This document shows, piece by piece, positions 43,363-54,372 of a DNA stretch of 64,000 nt. The DNA is taken from NCBI RefSeq assembly GCF_907177275.1, contig NZ_CAJSLV010000053.1, forward strand, positions 62,001-126,000. The letters run 5' to 3'. This DNA comes from Actinacidiphila cocklensis. Its GTDB lineage: Bacteria > Actinomycetota > Actinomycetes > Streptomycetales > Streptomycetaceae. The notes below the pieces were generated by a model. The model was not told the DNA's origin. It saw nothing but the letters and a program-made list of their open reading frames with translations, and searched no databases. The position numbers and the translations under genes were made by a program. The stretch's first letter is position 1. Each line of letters opens with the position of its first letter.

Positions 43363-45244
43363 CCTCCTTGAGGTGGGCGATGACCTCCGTGAAGGCCACC
43401 GTGATGCCCGCGCCCAGGCTCTGTGCCTCGTCGATGCGGTCCGGCGTCATCTCCGCGGTAAAGAACATCACAGGTCCCCGGTACCTCCGCTCCTCCCGGA
43501 GCCGACGCACGTAATCGAAGCCGGCGGCGCTCTCCGAGCCTCGCTTGATGTCGGAGATGATCACGTCGGGTGTCCAGCCGGCGAGAGCGAGGTCCGCCCG
43601 GTGATCGTCCTCGGCCGCCCGGACGTCGGCGCCCGTGCGCAGCAGATAGGTGGTCTCCACGTGGTTCCGCTCCGGAGCGTCGTCCACCCACAGCACCCGG
43701 AGGCCCGCGAAGGCCGGCGGGTACGGCGTCACGCCGGTGGCCGCGTCGTCGAGGCCGAACGCACGCTCCAGCACCGACTGCGGCACCCCGACCGGCTCCC
43801 TCTCTTCTGCCGCAAGCCTCGGCACCGGCGCGTGCCGCAGCCGGGCGAGCACTTCCTCGGCGTCCTCCAGGGCCAGTAACTCGTCCAGCAGCGAGGTGAA
43901 GCCGCGGTCGGCGGCGAGCCGCGGGAAGTCCACCGGCAGGCGGCGTTCCAGCGCCGCCAGCAGGTCCGGGCCGAGCGGGGTGGCCGAGGTGAACGCCACC
44001 TCGTGGTAGGCGAGCTGGGCCGCCACGCGGTCCTGGTCCGTGTCGGACGGGGCCTGCGTGTCCGGCAGGCCGGCCGCGCTGGCCCGCAGCAGGCGGTAGT
44101 CGCGGAAGTCGGTGAGGGTGTCCCGCTCCGCGGGAGCCCGCGGGATGGTCATCATCCGGTAGAAGTCCGCGTAGAAGTACTGGAGCAGCAGCACCCGCAG
44201 CACCGCCTGGGGGCCGAACCCGCGCCAGACCGGGTTGAGCGTCGCTTCCAGGACGAAGCCGTTGACCAGGCGTTTGATACGGCGCGGGTTGCGGGCCGAG
44301 CGTTCGACCAGCAGCCGGACGAGGTCGTCGTCGAGGAACGGCGCGATGCCCGCGGACCCCGCGCAGCGGCGGACGTAGGCGGTGATCTCGGCGTCGTCGG
44401 CGGCCGGCACCCGGTAGACGGTCTGGAAGATCTTCTCCATGAAGGCCGACGCGGCCGGCGACAGGTCGCGCAGCAGCCCGCCGGGGGCCAGCGCGGAGCG
44501 GTCGCAGCCGATGACGAAGGCGAGGCCCGGCACGTCGAGGTAGAGCTTGAGCGCCTCGCAGACCGTGAGCACGGTCTCCTCGGAGCAGCGGTCGAGGTCG
44601 TCGATGAAGACCACGAGCAGCCGCCCGCCGGTGCTGCCGGGAGCCTGCTGCGCCCAGTCGGTGACCAGGTCGCGCAGCACGTCGCGCATCTCGTTGCGGG
44701 TGCGGGCGTCCGCGCTCATCCGGTTCCACAGCTCGTCGATCGGCCCGGCGGCGTGCACGAGCCCCGCGGCCGCGGTCAGCAGTACCCGCAGCGCCCCCGC
44801 CAGCGGCGGGCTGTCCCGCAGCCGGTGCAGGCCGCGGCGCAGCACGTTCGGGTCGAGGCCGGTGAGCACCGACTTGATCAGGCCTTCGAGCACATCGCCG
44901 CCCGAGGCGGTCCAGGCGTTGTACCAGACCGTCCTGACCTGGGGCTCCTGCCGCAGGCGGCGGTCGGTCAGCCGCATCAGGCTGGACTTGCCCATGCCCC
45001 AGCCGCCGTCGACGGCGAGCGTGAAGGGTGTGGAGCGCTGCGAGGACAGCAGCAGCCGGCACAGCCGCTCCGCGGTTCCGGCCGCGCCGAGCGCATCCTG
45101 CTCCCCGCCGAGCACGGGCTCGTCGCCCAGCAGCGAGAACGCCGTCCAGTCCGGCGCGTCGTGCCCGGCCAGCACCATCCCCTGCGGGGGCCATGACCCG
45201 TCCGGCGGCCCGGGCGGCGGGGGCGGTCCGGGCGGCGGGGGCAC
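43292..45244 (-). CDS. KAP-family P-loop NTPase fused to a response-regulator receiver domain
   Basis: A 650-residue protein I do not recognise as a named gene. A proline-rich start (about 1-22) precedes a KAP NTPase (about 40-500): Walker A GGWGMGKSS (80-88), Walker B LLVVFIDDLDRC (Asp215/216/218) and the sensor region SARNPRRIKRLVNGF. A receiver domain follows (514-637): acidic pair D521/D522 (VLWVDDAPERN), phospho-acceptor D565 (VIISDIKRG), T596 (MFFTAE). The usual conserved Lys near the end is not seen (AFTEVIAHL). KAP proteins often have membrane insertions; here only one weak hydrophobic stretch (150-168) occurs. The GTG at 45244 is chosen; ATG at 45178 is an alternative. No histidine kinase is adjacent. 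Confidence 0.8.
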   Translation of the reverse strand: MPPPPGPPPPPGPPDGSWPPQGMVLAGHDAPDWTAFSLLGDEPVLGGEQDALGAAGTAERLCRLLLSSQRSTPFTLAVDGGWGMGKSSLMRLTDRRLRQEPQVRTVWYNAWTASGGDVLEGLIKSVLTGLDPNVLRRGLHRLRDSPPLAGALRVLLTAAAGLVHAAGPIDELWNRMSADARTRNEMRDVLRDLVTDWAQQAPGSTGGRLLVVFIDDLDRCSEETVLTVCEALKLYLDVPGLAFVIGCDRSALAPGGLLRDLSPAASAFMEKIFQTVYRVPAADDAEITAYVRRCAGSAGIAPFLDDDLVRLLVERSARNPRRIKRLVNGFVLEATLNPVWRGFGPQAVLRVLLLQYFYADFYRMMTIPRAPAERDTLTDFRDYRLLRASAAGLPDTQAPSDTDQDRVAAQLAYHEVAFTSATPLGPDLLAALERRLPVDFPRLAADRGFTSLLDELLALEDAEEVLARLRHAPVPRLAAEEREPVGVPQSVLERAFGLDDAATGVTPYPPAFAGLRVLWVDDAPERNHVETTYLLRTGADVRAAEDDHRADLALAGWTPDVIISDIKRGSESAAGFDYVRRLREERRYRGPVMFFTAEMTPDRIDEAQSLGAGITVAFTEVIAHLKEVMAAKRRSARTAPPGRPSDGRPR

Positions 45245-45334
45245 GCCGCCAGTGTCCCAGCGCGCCCCCGCCGCGTCCGCCAGGTGGCGAAAAACACCGA
45301 GCGGCTCACGTGACCTGCCCGTAAGGTGACCGAC

Positions 45335-46546
45335 ATGCAGGTGATCCAGTCCACGAAGCTCGCAAACGTCTGTTACGAGATCCGGGGTCCGGTTCTTGAG
45401 GAGGCGATGCGGCTGGAGGCGGCCGGGCACCGCATCCTCAAGCTGAACACCGGGAACCCGGCGGGGTTCGGGTTCGAGTGCCCGCCCGAGATCCTTGAGG
45501 ACATGCTGCGCACCCTGAAGGACGCGCATGGCTACGGCGACGCCAAGGGTCTGCTGTCGGCGCGGCGGGCGGTGATGCAGCACTACCAGACCAAGGGCAT
45601 CCCGCTGGACGTCGAGGACATCTACCTCGGCAACGGCGTGTCCGAGCTGATCCAGATGTCGATGCAGGCGCTGCTCGACGACGGCGACGAGGTGCTCGTA
45701 CCCGCGCCCGACTACCCGCTGTGGACCGCCTCGGTCGCGCTGGCCGGCGGCACCGCGGTGCACTACCGCTGTGACGAGCAGGCCGACTGGATGCCTGACC
45801 TGGCCGACATCGAGCGCAAGGTGACCGACCGCACCAAGGCGATCGTCATCATCAACCCGAACAACCCCACCGGTGCGGTCTACGACGACGAGCTGCTGCG
45901 CGGCCTCACCGACATCGCGCGCCGGCACCGCCTGGTGGTCTGCTCCGACGAGATCTACGACAAGATCCTCTACGACGACGCCACCCACACCCCGACCACG
46001 GCGATCGCGCCCGACCTGCTCACCCTCACGTTCAACGGCCTGTCCAAGGCCTACCGGGTGGCGGGCTACCGCAGCGGGTGGATGGCGGTGTGCGGCCCCA
46101 AGACGCAGGCGGGCAGCTACATAGAGGGTCTGACGATCCTGGCCAACATGCGGCTGTGCGCGAACATGCCGGCCCAGCACGCGATCGCCACCGCGCTCGG
46201 CGGCCACCAGTCGATCACCTCGCTGGTGCTGCCCGGCGGCCGGCTCGCCGCGCAGCGCGACGCCACGTATGCGGCGCTCACCGCGATCCCCGGCGTGACC
46301 TGCGTCAAGCCCAAGGGTGCGCTGTACGCCTTCCCGCGGCTCGACCCGCAGGTCTACAAGATCAAGGACGACCGGCAGATGGTCCTCGACCTGCTGCGGG
46401 CCGAGAAGATCATGATCGTGCACGGCACGGGCTTCAACTGGATCGAGCCCGACCACTTCCGCATCGTCACGCTGCCGCGTGCGGAGGATCTCACCGAGGC
46501 GATCGGCCGTATCGGCCGCTTCCTCGACGGCTACTCCCAGCCCTGA
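45335..46546 (+). CDS. Alanine aminotransferase (AlaT/AlaA type)
   Basis: A 403-residue fold-type I aminotransferase. The PLP lysine is in TFNGLSKAYRVAGYRSGW (about 240), and the substrate-binding Arg near the C-terminus is in DHFRIVTLP. NPNNPTGAVY and DEIYDKI are the classic motifs. The protein matches AlaA-type enzymes that convert pyruvate and glutamate to alanine and 2-oxoglutarate. ATG at 45335 follows AAGGTG. It is divergent from the KAP-receiver gene with a gap of 90 bp. Confidence 0.9.
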   Translation: MQVIQSTKLANVCYEIRGPVLEEAMRLEAAGHRILKLNTGNPAGFGFECPPEILEDMLRTLKDAHGYGDAKGLLSARRAVMQHYQTKGIPLDVEDIYLGNGVSELIQMSMQALLDDGDEVLVPAPDYPLWTASVALAGGTAVHYRCDEQADWMPDLADIERKVTDRTKAIVIINPNNPTGAVYDDELLRGLTDIARRHRLVVCSDEIYDKILYDDATHTPTTAIAPDLLTLTFNGLSKAYRVAGYRSGWMAVCGPKTQAGSYIEGLTILANMRLCANMPAQHAIATALGGHQSITSLVLPGGRLAAQRDATYAALTAIPGVTCVKPKGALYAFPRLDPQVYKIKDDRQMVLDLLRAEKIMIVHGTGFNWIEPDHFRIVTLPRAEDLTEAIGRIGRFLDGYSQP

Positions 46547-46576
46547 GCGAGGGTGCCCTCGCGCTCCCGGGTACGT

Positions 46577-46616
46577 CCCGAGGGGCGCGTGGGGGCACCC
46601 CCACGCGCCCCTCGGG
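46577..46616. terminator. Near-perfect 40-bp palindrome between convergent genes
   Basis: Arms at 46577-46595 and 46598-46616 are perfect complements over 19 bp with only CA between them. It sits 30 bp after the aminotransferase stop and 22 bp after the convergent PEPCK stop, and should fold on both strands as a bidirectional terminator. Confidence 0.8.
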
Positions 46617-46638
46617 GTGCCCTTCCAGGGGCGAAGGG

Positions 46639-48462
46639 CTAGCCCAGGCGGTCGACCAGGGCCTCGTACTCCGCCCAGAGCTCGGGCGGGGTGTGGTCGC
46701 CGAAGGTCTCCAGGTGCGACGGGATGAGTGCGGCCTCGTCGCGCCAGATCCCGGGGTCGACCGTGAGCAGGAGGTCGAGGTCGGACTGGCTGAGGCCGAG
46801 CCCGTGGGTGTCGAGGGCGCCCGGGGCCGGGAGGATGCCGATGGGGGTGCGCACCCCGTCCGCCTTGCCGTCGAGGCGTTCGACGATCCACTTCAGCACG
46901 CGGCTGTTCTCGCCGAAGCCGGGCCAGACGAAGCGGCCCGCCGCGTCCTTCCTGAACCAGTTGACGTAGAAGATCGTCGGCAGCTTCGCCGGGTCGTTGG
47001 CCTTGCCCACCTCCAGCCAGTGCGCGAAGTAGTCGCCCATGTTGTAGCCGCAGAAGGGCAGCATCGCGAACGGGTCGCGGCGCAGCTCGCCGACCTTGCC
47101 CTCGGCGGCGGCCGTCTTCTCGCTGGCGATGTTCGCGCCGAGGAAGACGCCGTGCTGCCAGTCGAAGGACTCGGTGACCAGCGGTACGGCGGAGGCGCGG
47201 CGGCCGCCGAAGAGGATCGCGGAGATCGGGACGCCGCGCGGGTCCTCCCATTCGGGGGCGATGATCGGGCACTGGCCGGCCGGGACGGTGAAGCGGGCGT
47301 TGGGGTGGGCGGCGGGGGTGCCGGACGCGGGCGTCCAGTCGTTGCCCTTCCAGTCGACGAGGTGCGCCGGGGGCTCCTCGGTCATGCCCTCCCACCAGAC
47401 GTCGCCTTCGTCGGTGAGGGCGACGTTGGTGAAGACGGAGTTGGCGTACATCGTCTTCATGGCGTTGGCGTTGGTGTGCTCGCCGGTGCCGGGGGCGACG
47501 CCGAAGAAGCCGGCCTCGGGGTTGATGGCGTAGAGGCGGCCGTCCTCGCCGAAGCGCATCCAGGCGATGTCGTCGCCTATGGTCTCGACGGTCCAGCCGG
47601 AGACGGTGGGCTCCAGCATCGCCAGGTTGGTCTTGCCGCACGCGGAGGGGAAGGCGGCGGCGACGTAGCGGGACTCCCCGCGGGGCGGGGTGAGCTTGAG
47701 GATCAGCATGTGCTCGGCGAGCCAGCCCTCGTCACGGGCCATGACGGAGGCGATCCGCAGGGCGTAGCACTTCTTGCCGAGCAGGGCGTTGCCGCCGTAG
47801 CCGGAGCCGTAGGACCAGATCTCCCGGTCCTCGGGGAAGTGCGAGATGTACTTGGTGTCGCTGCACGGCCACGGCACGTCGGCCTGGCCCTCGGCGAGCG
47901 GGGCGCCGACCGAGTGGACGGCCTTGACGAACGCTCCGTCGGTGCCCAGTTCGTCCAGGACGGCGCGGCCCATCCGGGTCATCGTGCGCATGGAGACGGC
48001 GACGTACGCGGAGTCGGTGATCTCCACGCCCATCGCGGACAGCGGTGACCCGAGCGGCCCCATGCAGAACGGGACGACGTACATCGTCCGGCCGCGCATC
48101 GCGCCCCGGAAGAGTCCCCCGGAGCCGGCGGCGTCACCGGTGAAGACCTCGCGCATCTCGGCGGGGTCCTTCCAGTGGTTGGTGGGTCCCGCGTCCGCCT
48201 CGCGGCGGGAGCAGATGAAGGTACGGTCCTCGACCCGCGCCACGTCCGAGGGGTCGGAGGCCGCGTAGTACGAGTTCGGTCGCAGTGTCGGATCGAGCCT
48301 GGTGAAGGTGCCCTTGGCGACGAGTTCCGCCGCGAGCAGGTCGTACTCCGCCTGGGAGCCGTCGCACCAGACGATCTCGTCGGGCTGGGTGAGTTCGGCG
48401 ATCTCGCCGACCCATCGGATGAGTTCCTGGTGTTCGGTGGGAGCCGCAATACCGCGCGCCAC
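46639..48462 (-). CDS. pckG: Phosphoenolpyruvate carboxykinase (GTP)
   Basis: A 607-residue GTP-dependent PEPCK, making phosphoenolpyruvate from oxaloacetate at the start of gluconeogenesis. The P-loop [16 protein letters not shown] (about 275-290) holds the catalytic Cys. Other landmarks are [32 protein letters not shown] and [11 protein letters not shown]. The GTG at 48462 ([10 protein letters not shown]) is preferred because GGAG lies 6 nt upstream and length fits the family. An ATG at 48564 would add 34 residues and overlap the divergent promoter region. Together with glpX and the fumarases, the window holds several gluconeogenic/TCA genes. Confidence 0.94.
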   Translation of the reverse strand: MARGIAAPTEHQELIRWVGEIAELTQPDEIVWCDGSQAEYDLLAAELVAKGTFTRLDPTLRPNSYYAASDPSDVARVEDRTFICSRREADAGPTNHWKDPAEMREVFTGDAAGSGGLFRGAMRGRTMYVVPFCMGPLGSPLSAMGVEITDSAYVAVSMRTMTRMGRAVLDELGTDGAFVKAVHSVGAPLAEGQADVPWPCSDTKYISHFPEDREIWSYGSGYGGNALLGKKCYALRIASVMARDEGWLAEHMLILKLTPPRGESRYVAAAFPSACGKTNLAMLEPTVSGWTVETIGDDIAWMRFGEDGRLYAINPEAGFFGVAPGTGEHTNANAMKTMYANSVFTNVALTDEGDVWWEGMTEEPPAHLVDWKGNDWTPASGTPAAHPNARFTVPAGQCPIIAPEWEDPRGVPISAILFGGRRASAVPLVTESFDWQHGVFLGANIASEKTAAAEGKVGELRRDPFAMLPFCGYNMGDYFAHWLEVGKANDPAKLPTIFYVNWFRKDAAGRFVWPGFGENSRVLKWIVERLDGKADGVRTPIGILPAPGALDTHGLGLSQSDLDLLLTVDPGIWRDEAALIPSHLETFGDHTPPELWAEYEALVDRLG

Positions 48463-48577
48463 GATCGCTCCGTCCCGCCGGGTCCGCACAGACCGGCGTG
48501 AGAGTTGAGGGTTTGGTTCGGCCCCTTGGGGGCTGCGGTCCGGACGCGTTCGTGGAGTGCTCATCCGGTACCGACCG

Positions 48578-48591
48578 CACTCATATGAGTG
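48578..48591. promoter_or_regulatory. 14-bp perfect palindrome upstream of PEPCK
   Basis: CACTCATATGAGTG is a perfect palindrome in the 250-bp divergent region between PEPCK and trhA, 116 bp from the PEPCK start. Its A/T-rich centre and exact symmetry suggest a regulator-binding site for PEPCK. Confidence 0.5.
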
Positions 48592-48682
48592 TGAGGCCGG
48601 TCGAATGAGTCTGTCCAGAGGAGCGCACGTGAGCCCCGCCACGGCCGCGACGACGCCCACGCCGGCGGCCTGCGACAGGGCA

Positions 48683-48700
48683 ACCTACGGTGCCGTAGGT
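48683..48700. promoter_or_regulatory. 18-bp dyad operator before trhA (TetR type)
   Basis: ACCTACGG-TG-CCGTAGGT has perfect 8-bp arms. It ends 12 bp before the trhA ATG, overlapping its ribosome site. Such TACGG/CCGTA dyads are typical TetR-family targets, but no TetR gene is adjacent on that side. Confidence 0.6.
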
Positions 48701-48712
48701 AGGATTGACGCC

Positions 48713-49411
48713 ATGAGCACCGTCGATCACACTGCAGAAGTGCCCACCGACATCGACGGTCTCGCGCCGCCCACGCCCATAAAGCCCAAGCTCAGAGGGT
48801 GGTTGCACGCGGGCATGTTCCCTGCCGTGCTGATCTCGGGCGTGGCGCTCACCGCCTTCGCGCAGAGCACCAGGGGGCGCATCGCGTGCGCGGTCTTCAC
48901 GGTGTCGGCGTGCGCGCTGTTCGGCGTGAGCGCGCTCTACCACCGGGGCAACTGGGGTCCGCGCAGCGCCGGAATTTTGCGTCGGCTTGACCATGCGAAC
49001 ATCTTTTTGATCATCGCCGGCACCTACACACCGCTGGCGATACTGCTGCTGCCGGGCGGTACGTCCCATCTCCTGCTGTGGCTGGTGTGGGCAGGGGCGC
49101 TCGCGGGTATCGCCTTCCGGGTCTTCTGGGTCGGCGCCCCGCGCTGGCTGTACACCCCCTGCTACATCGCGCTGGGCTGGGTCGCGGTCTTCTTCCTGCC
49201 GGACTTCCTGCGCACCGGCGGCGTGGCCGTGCTGGTCTGCGTCGTCGTCGGCGGGGTGCTCTACAGCACCGGCGCGGCCGTCTACGGCTTCAAGCGGCCC
49301 AACCCGTCGCCGCGCTGGTTCGGCTTCCACGAGGTCTTCCACTCGCTCACGCTGGCCGCCTTCATCGTCCATTACGTCGGCATCTCGCTGGTGGCCTACA
49401 ACCACGGCTGA
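48713..49411 (+). CDS. trhA: TrhA/hemolysin III family membrane protein
   Basis: A 232-residue seven-helix membrane protein of the PAQR/hemolysin III family. Conserved features are SALYHRGNWG, RLDHANIFLIIAGTYTPLA and the C-terminal HEVFHSLTLAAFIVHYVGI with metal-binding His residues. The Bacillus and E. coli homologues affect membrane fluidity; haemolysis is not implied. The ATG at 48713 follows AGGA. The dyad at 48683-48700 suggests repression. Confidence 0.88.
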   Translation: MSTVDHTAEVPTDIDGLAPPTPIKPKLRGWLHAGMFPAVLISGVALTAFAQSTRGRIACAVFTVSACALFGVSALYHRGNWGPRSAGILRRLDHANIFLIIAGTYTPLAILLLPGGTSHLLLWLVWAGALAGIAFRVFWVGAPRWLYTPCYIALGWVAVFFLPDFLRTGGVAVLVCVVVGGVLYSTGAAVYGFKRPNPSPRWFGFHEVFHSLTLAAFIVHYVGISLVAYNHG

Positions 49412-49495
49412 GCCCGGCCTCCGACGCGCCCGCAGGCCCGTACCCCCTCGGGGGTGCGGGCCTTCGTCATGCCCGGACGCCCCGGCGGCGGGCGG

Positions 49496-49535
49496 TTGGC
49501 ATCGACACAAACGAGAGCTACTCTCTTTTGAGAGT
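49496..49535 (+). promoter_or_regulatory. Efflux-pump promoter with overlapping TetR-type operator
   Basis: TTGGCA (49496-49501), 17 bp, TACTCT (49519-49524) form a good promoter. ACTCTC-TTTT-GAGAGT (49520-49535) is a 6-bp dyad overlapping the -10 and the start site. The pump is followed directly by a TetR gene, whose product is the natural repressor. Confidence 0.65.
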
Positions 49536-49570
49536 CACTTTCAATTGACGTCCTCTCGCAGGAGACCTCG

Positions 49571-51148
49571 ATGTCCTCTTCCGCAGCCGCTCCCCCGCAG
49601 CCGGACCCCCGGCGCTGGCTCGCGCTCGTCGCGCTCTGCCTGAGCATGCTGGTGCTCAGCTTCGACACGACGATCCTCAACGTGGCCCTGCCGACGATGG
49701 CCGAGCGGATCGGCGCCGGCACCGGGGACATGCAGTGGATCGTCGACTCCTACACCGTCGTCTTCGCCGCCGCGATGCTGCCCGCGGGCCTGCTCGGCGA
49801 CCGCTTCGGACGGCGCCGGATGCTCGTCGCGGGCCTGGTGGTCTTCCTCGCCGGCTCCCTGCTGGGCTCGCTGGTGGACAGCCCAGGACCGGTCATCGCC
49901 GCCCGTACGGTGATGGGCCTGGGCGGCGCCTTCGTCATGCCGCTGGCGCTGTCGGTGATCCCGTCGCTGTTCGGCCCGGCCGAGCGGCCCAAGGCGGTCG
50001 CCCTCGCCAGCACCGCGGTGGCCTTCGGCATGCCGCTCGGGCCGATCATCGGCGGTGCGCTCCTGCAGCACTTCTGGTGGGGCTCGGTCTTCCTGGTCAA
50101 CATCCCGCTGGTCGCGCTGGCCATCGCCGCGTGCTTCACGCTGCTGCCCGAGACCACCGACCCGGCCGCGCCGCGGGTACGCGCCTCCAGCACCTTCTGC
50201 ACCGCCGCGGGCCTGGGCGCGCTGGTCTACGGCATCATCGAGGCGCCGTCCCGCGGCTGGGGCGACCCGCTGGTCGTCGCGATGCTCGCCGCGGGCGCCG
50301 TGCTGCTGGCGGCGCTCGTGCTGCGCGAGCGCGCGGTCGAACGGCCGATGCTCGACATGGCCCTGCTGCGGCAGCGCGGCTTCCTGGGGAACTCCGTCGC
50401 CGCCACCCTGGTCAGCTTCATCCTCACCGGCATGATCTTCGTGCTGCCCTCGTACCTGCAGACCACCCTGGGCTACGACGCCTTCGGCACCGGGCTGCGG
50501 CTGCTGCCCATGATGGGCGGGCTGATGGTCGCCGCCCGGCTCAGCCCGGCGCTGGCCGCCAGGGGCGGGCCACGCCCGGTGATCGTCGCGGGCCTGCTGG
50601 TGCTGGCCGCGGGCGCCTTCCTCGGCGCCACCACCGCGGAAGGGGACGGATACGGCGGCACCGCGCTGTGGCTGGCGATCGCGGGCGTCGGCTTCGGCCT
50701 GTCCATCGTGCCGGCCATGAACAGCGCGCTCGGCGCGCTGCCCAGGGAGCGGGCGGGCAGCGGTTCCGGGCTGCTCCAGACCCTGCGGCAGACCGGTGCG
50801 GCGATCGGCGTCGCGATCCTCGGCAGCGTCCTGGCCGCCGGCTACACCGGCCGGCTGGACACCGCGGGGCTCTCCCCGGACGCCGCGCACACCGCCCGCG
50901 AGTCGGTCGCCGGCGCGCACGCGGTGGCCGCGCGGCTCGGCGACCGGGCGCTGGCCGCGTCCGCCGACGCGTCGTACCTGCACGGGATGGACCTGACGCT
51001 GGTGGTGTGCGGGGCGGCAGCGCTGCTCACCGCGCTGCTGCTGGCCGCCTTCCTGCCCAACCCGCGGCAGGACCGCGCCCCGGCCGCGCCGGCGCCGGCC
51101 GGGGCGGCGGACGCGATGGCCGCGCGGCCCGCGGATGCCCGACAATGA
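49571..51148 (+). CDS. MFS multidrug efflux transporter (DHA2, 14-TM)
   Basis: A 525-residue DHA2-family drug:proton antiporter. The motif LSFDTTILNVALPTM (about 29-43) is the family motif D1, GLLGDRFGRRRMLV is motif A and the motif-C-like AFGMPLGPIIGG follows. About 14 hydrophobic helices are present. It exports cationic or hydrophobic drugs. It is followed by, and overlaps, a TetR gene, and its promoter carries a matching operator. Confidence 0.92.
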   Translation: MSSSAAAPPQPDPRRWLALVALCLSMLVLSFDTTILNVALPTMAERIGAGTGDMQWIVDSYTVVFAAAMLPAGLLGDRFGRRRMLVAGLVVFLAGSLLGSLVDSPGPVIAARTVMGLGGAFVMPLALSVIPSLFGPAERPKAVALASTAVAFGMPLGPIIGGALLQHFWWGSVFLVNIPLVALAIAACFTLLPETTDPAAPRVRASSTFCTAAGLGALVYGIIEAPSRGWGDPLVVAMLAAGAVLLAALVLRERAVERPMLDMALLRQRGFLGNSVAATLVSFILTGMIFVLPSYLQTTLGYDAFGTGLRLLPMMGGLMVAARLSPALAARGGPRPVIVAGLLVLAAGAFLGATTAEGDGYGGTALWLAIAGVGFGLSIVPAMNSALGALPRERAGSGSGLLQTLRQTGAAIGVAILGSVLAAGYTGRLDTAGLSPDAAHTARESVAGAHAVAARLGDRALAASADASYLHGMDLTLVVCGAAALLTALLLAAFLPNPRQDRAPAAPAPAGAADAMAARPADARQ

Positions 51149-51773
51149 CGTCATGCCCCCTGAAACCTCCGACGACGCCGTTCCGCGGGTCGGCCTGCGG
51201 GAACGCAAGAAGGTCCAGACCCGGCAGGCCATCCGCGCCGCCGCGTACCGGCTCTTCGCCGAGCACGGCTACGACGCCACGCCGGTGGACCGGATCGCGG
51301 CGGAGGCCGACGTGTCGCCGAGTACGGTCTTCCGCTACTTCCCGACCAAGGAGGACATCGTCCTCACGGACGAGTACGACGACCTGATGGCGGACATGCT
51401 GCGGGGCCGCCCGGAGGGCGAACCGCCGCTGGTGTCCGTGCGGATGGTCCTGCACGAGTCGCTGAGCGCGATCCTGAACGATCCCGCGCAGCGGGCGGAG
51501 ATGGTGCAGCGCGAGCAGCTCGTACGCGACGTGCCGGCGATCCGTGCGCGCACGCACGAATCGTTCTCCCTGACCGGGCGGCTGCTCGGCGGGATCATCG
51601 CGAGCCGCACCGGTCGTACGGCGGACGCGCTCGAAGTCCGCGTCTTCACCGCGGCGGTGTTCGCGGTGATCCACGAGGCCACGATGTTCTGGGTCGAGAA
51701 GGCCCCCGAGGATGACCTCCTGGTCCTCATCGACCGCTCGCTGCGCATCCTCAACCGCGGCCTCGACATCTGA
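51135..51773 (+). CDS. TetR-family repressor of the efflux pump
   Basis: A 212-residue TetR regulator. The helix-turn-helix region is RQAIRAAAYRLFAEHGYDATPVDRIAAEADVSPSTVFRYFPTKEDIV (about 30-76). The C-terminal domain is a ligand pocket. The ATG at 51135 overlaps the pump gene by 14 bp; an ATG at 51153 is an alternative. It is co-transcribed with the pump and probably binds ACTCTC-TTTT-GAGAGT at 49520-49535, giving drug-inducible export. Confidence 0.88.
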   Translation: MPDNDVMPPETSDDAVPRVGLRERKKVQTRQAIRAAAYRLFAEHGYDATPVDRIAAEADVSPSTVFRYFPTKEDIVLTDEYDDLMADMLRGRPEGEPPLVSVRMVLHESLSAILNDPAQRAEMVQREQLVRDVPAIRARTHESFSLTGRLLGGIIASRTGRTADALEVRVFTAAVFAVIHEATMFWVEKAPEDDLLVLIDRSLRILNRGLDI

Positions 51774-51832
51774 CTCCCGGAGGTTCCCCGCGCCCTGCCC
51801 CTTCCCCCGGGCTCCGGGACCTTCCCGCCATC

Positions 51833-52030
51833 TCGGCTGGTCGCGCAGTTCCGCCCCCAGAGCTTCGCCTGGGGGTACCCCCAGCGCCCCTGAAAAACGC
51901 TCACCCTCTCCGCAGAGGGCGAGCCCCTGCCAGGGGCGAACGCAGTGCGCAGGAGGAGGCAGGCCAAAAGGGGCTCGGGGTACTGCGAGACCAGCCACCC
52001 ACCGGGGGAAGGTCCAGGGGCCAAGCGCGC
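51833..52030. repeat. Dispersed repeat between convergent TetR and YyaL-type genes
   Basis: The 273-bp convergent gap holds one inverted copy of the unit that is repeated four times at 24446-24553 (TTCGCCTGGGGGTACCCCCA at about 51864), plus GGCTGGTCGCGCAGTTCCGC at about 51834 and a GAGACCAGCCACC piece near 51989. No gene is visible. Confidence 0.7.
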
Positions 52031-52046
52031 CGGGCAGGGCGTGGGG

Positions 52047-54080
<2,034 letters not shown>

Positions 54081-54372
54081 CCCGCCACTTTCTCACGGCC
54101 CCGAGCAGGGAGCCCGCTTCCCGCGAGGGGCGGTGATGTCTCCGCCCGGCGGTCCGGGCGGTGTCCGCACCGTCCGGACGGCGGCCCGCACCCGCCGCAC
54201 AGCGCGGGCGGGGGGTGCGTGCAAACCTCTACAGCGGTATCGCACGGTTGCGACAGGGGACTGTCAATTCCGCGCAAGAAACCGCTGCTGGGACACCCGG
54301 TCTCCTAGCCTCCTGCGTGGCGGAGCCGGGACCCAGCGGCGCCCCGCCTGGTCCACAGTGAGGGGAAGACCG
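54081..54372. promoter_or_regulatory. Promoter region of the RiPP cluster
   Basis: This divergent 292-bp gap contains GACAG-GGGA-CTGTC (54252-54265), a perfect 5-bp dyad within TTGCGACAG...CTGTCAATT. A -10-like TAGCCT lies at 54306-54311. I do not see a convincing -35. Transcripts of the downstream cluster probably start here, because no other gap in the cluster is long enough. Confidence 0.45.

Noticed and set aside
54133-54372. N-terminal extension of the first RiPP-cluster protein from an upstream start
   Set aside because: The 80 extra residues are Arg/Thr-rich with no domain, and the ATG at 54373 has a good ribosome site (AGGGGAAG).
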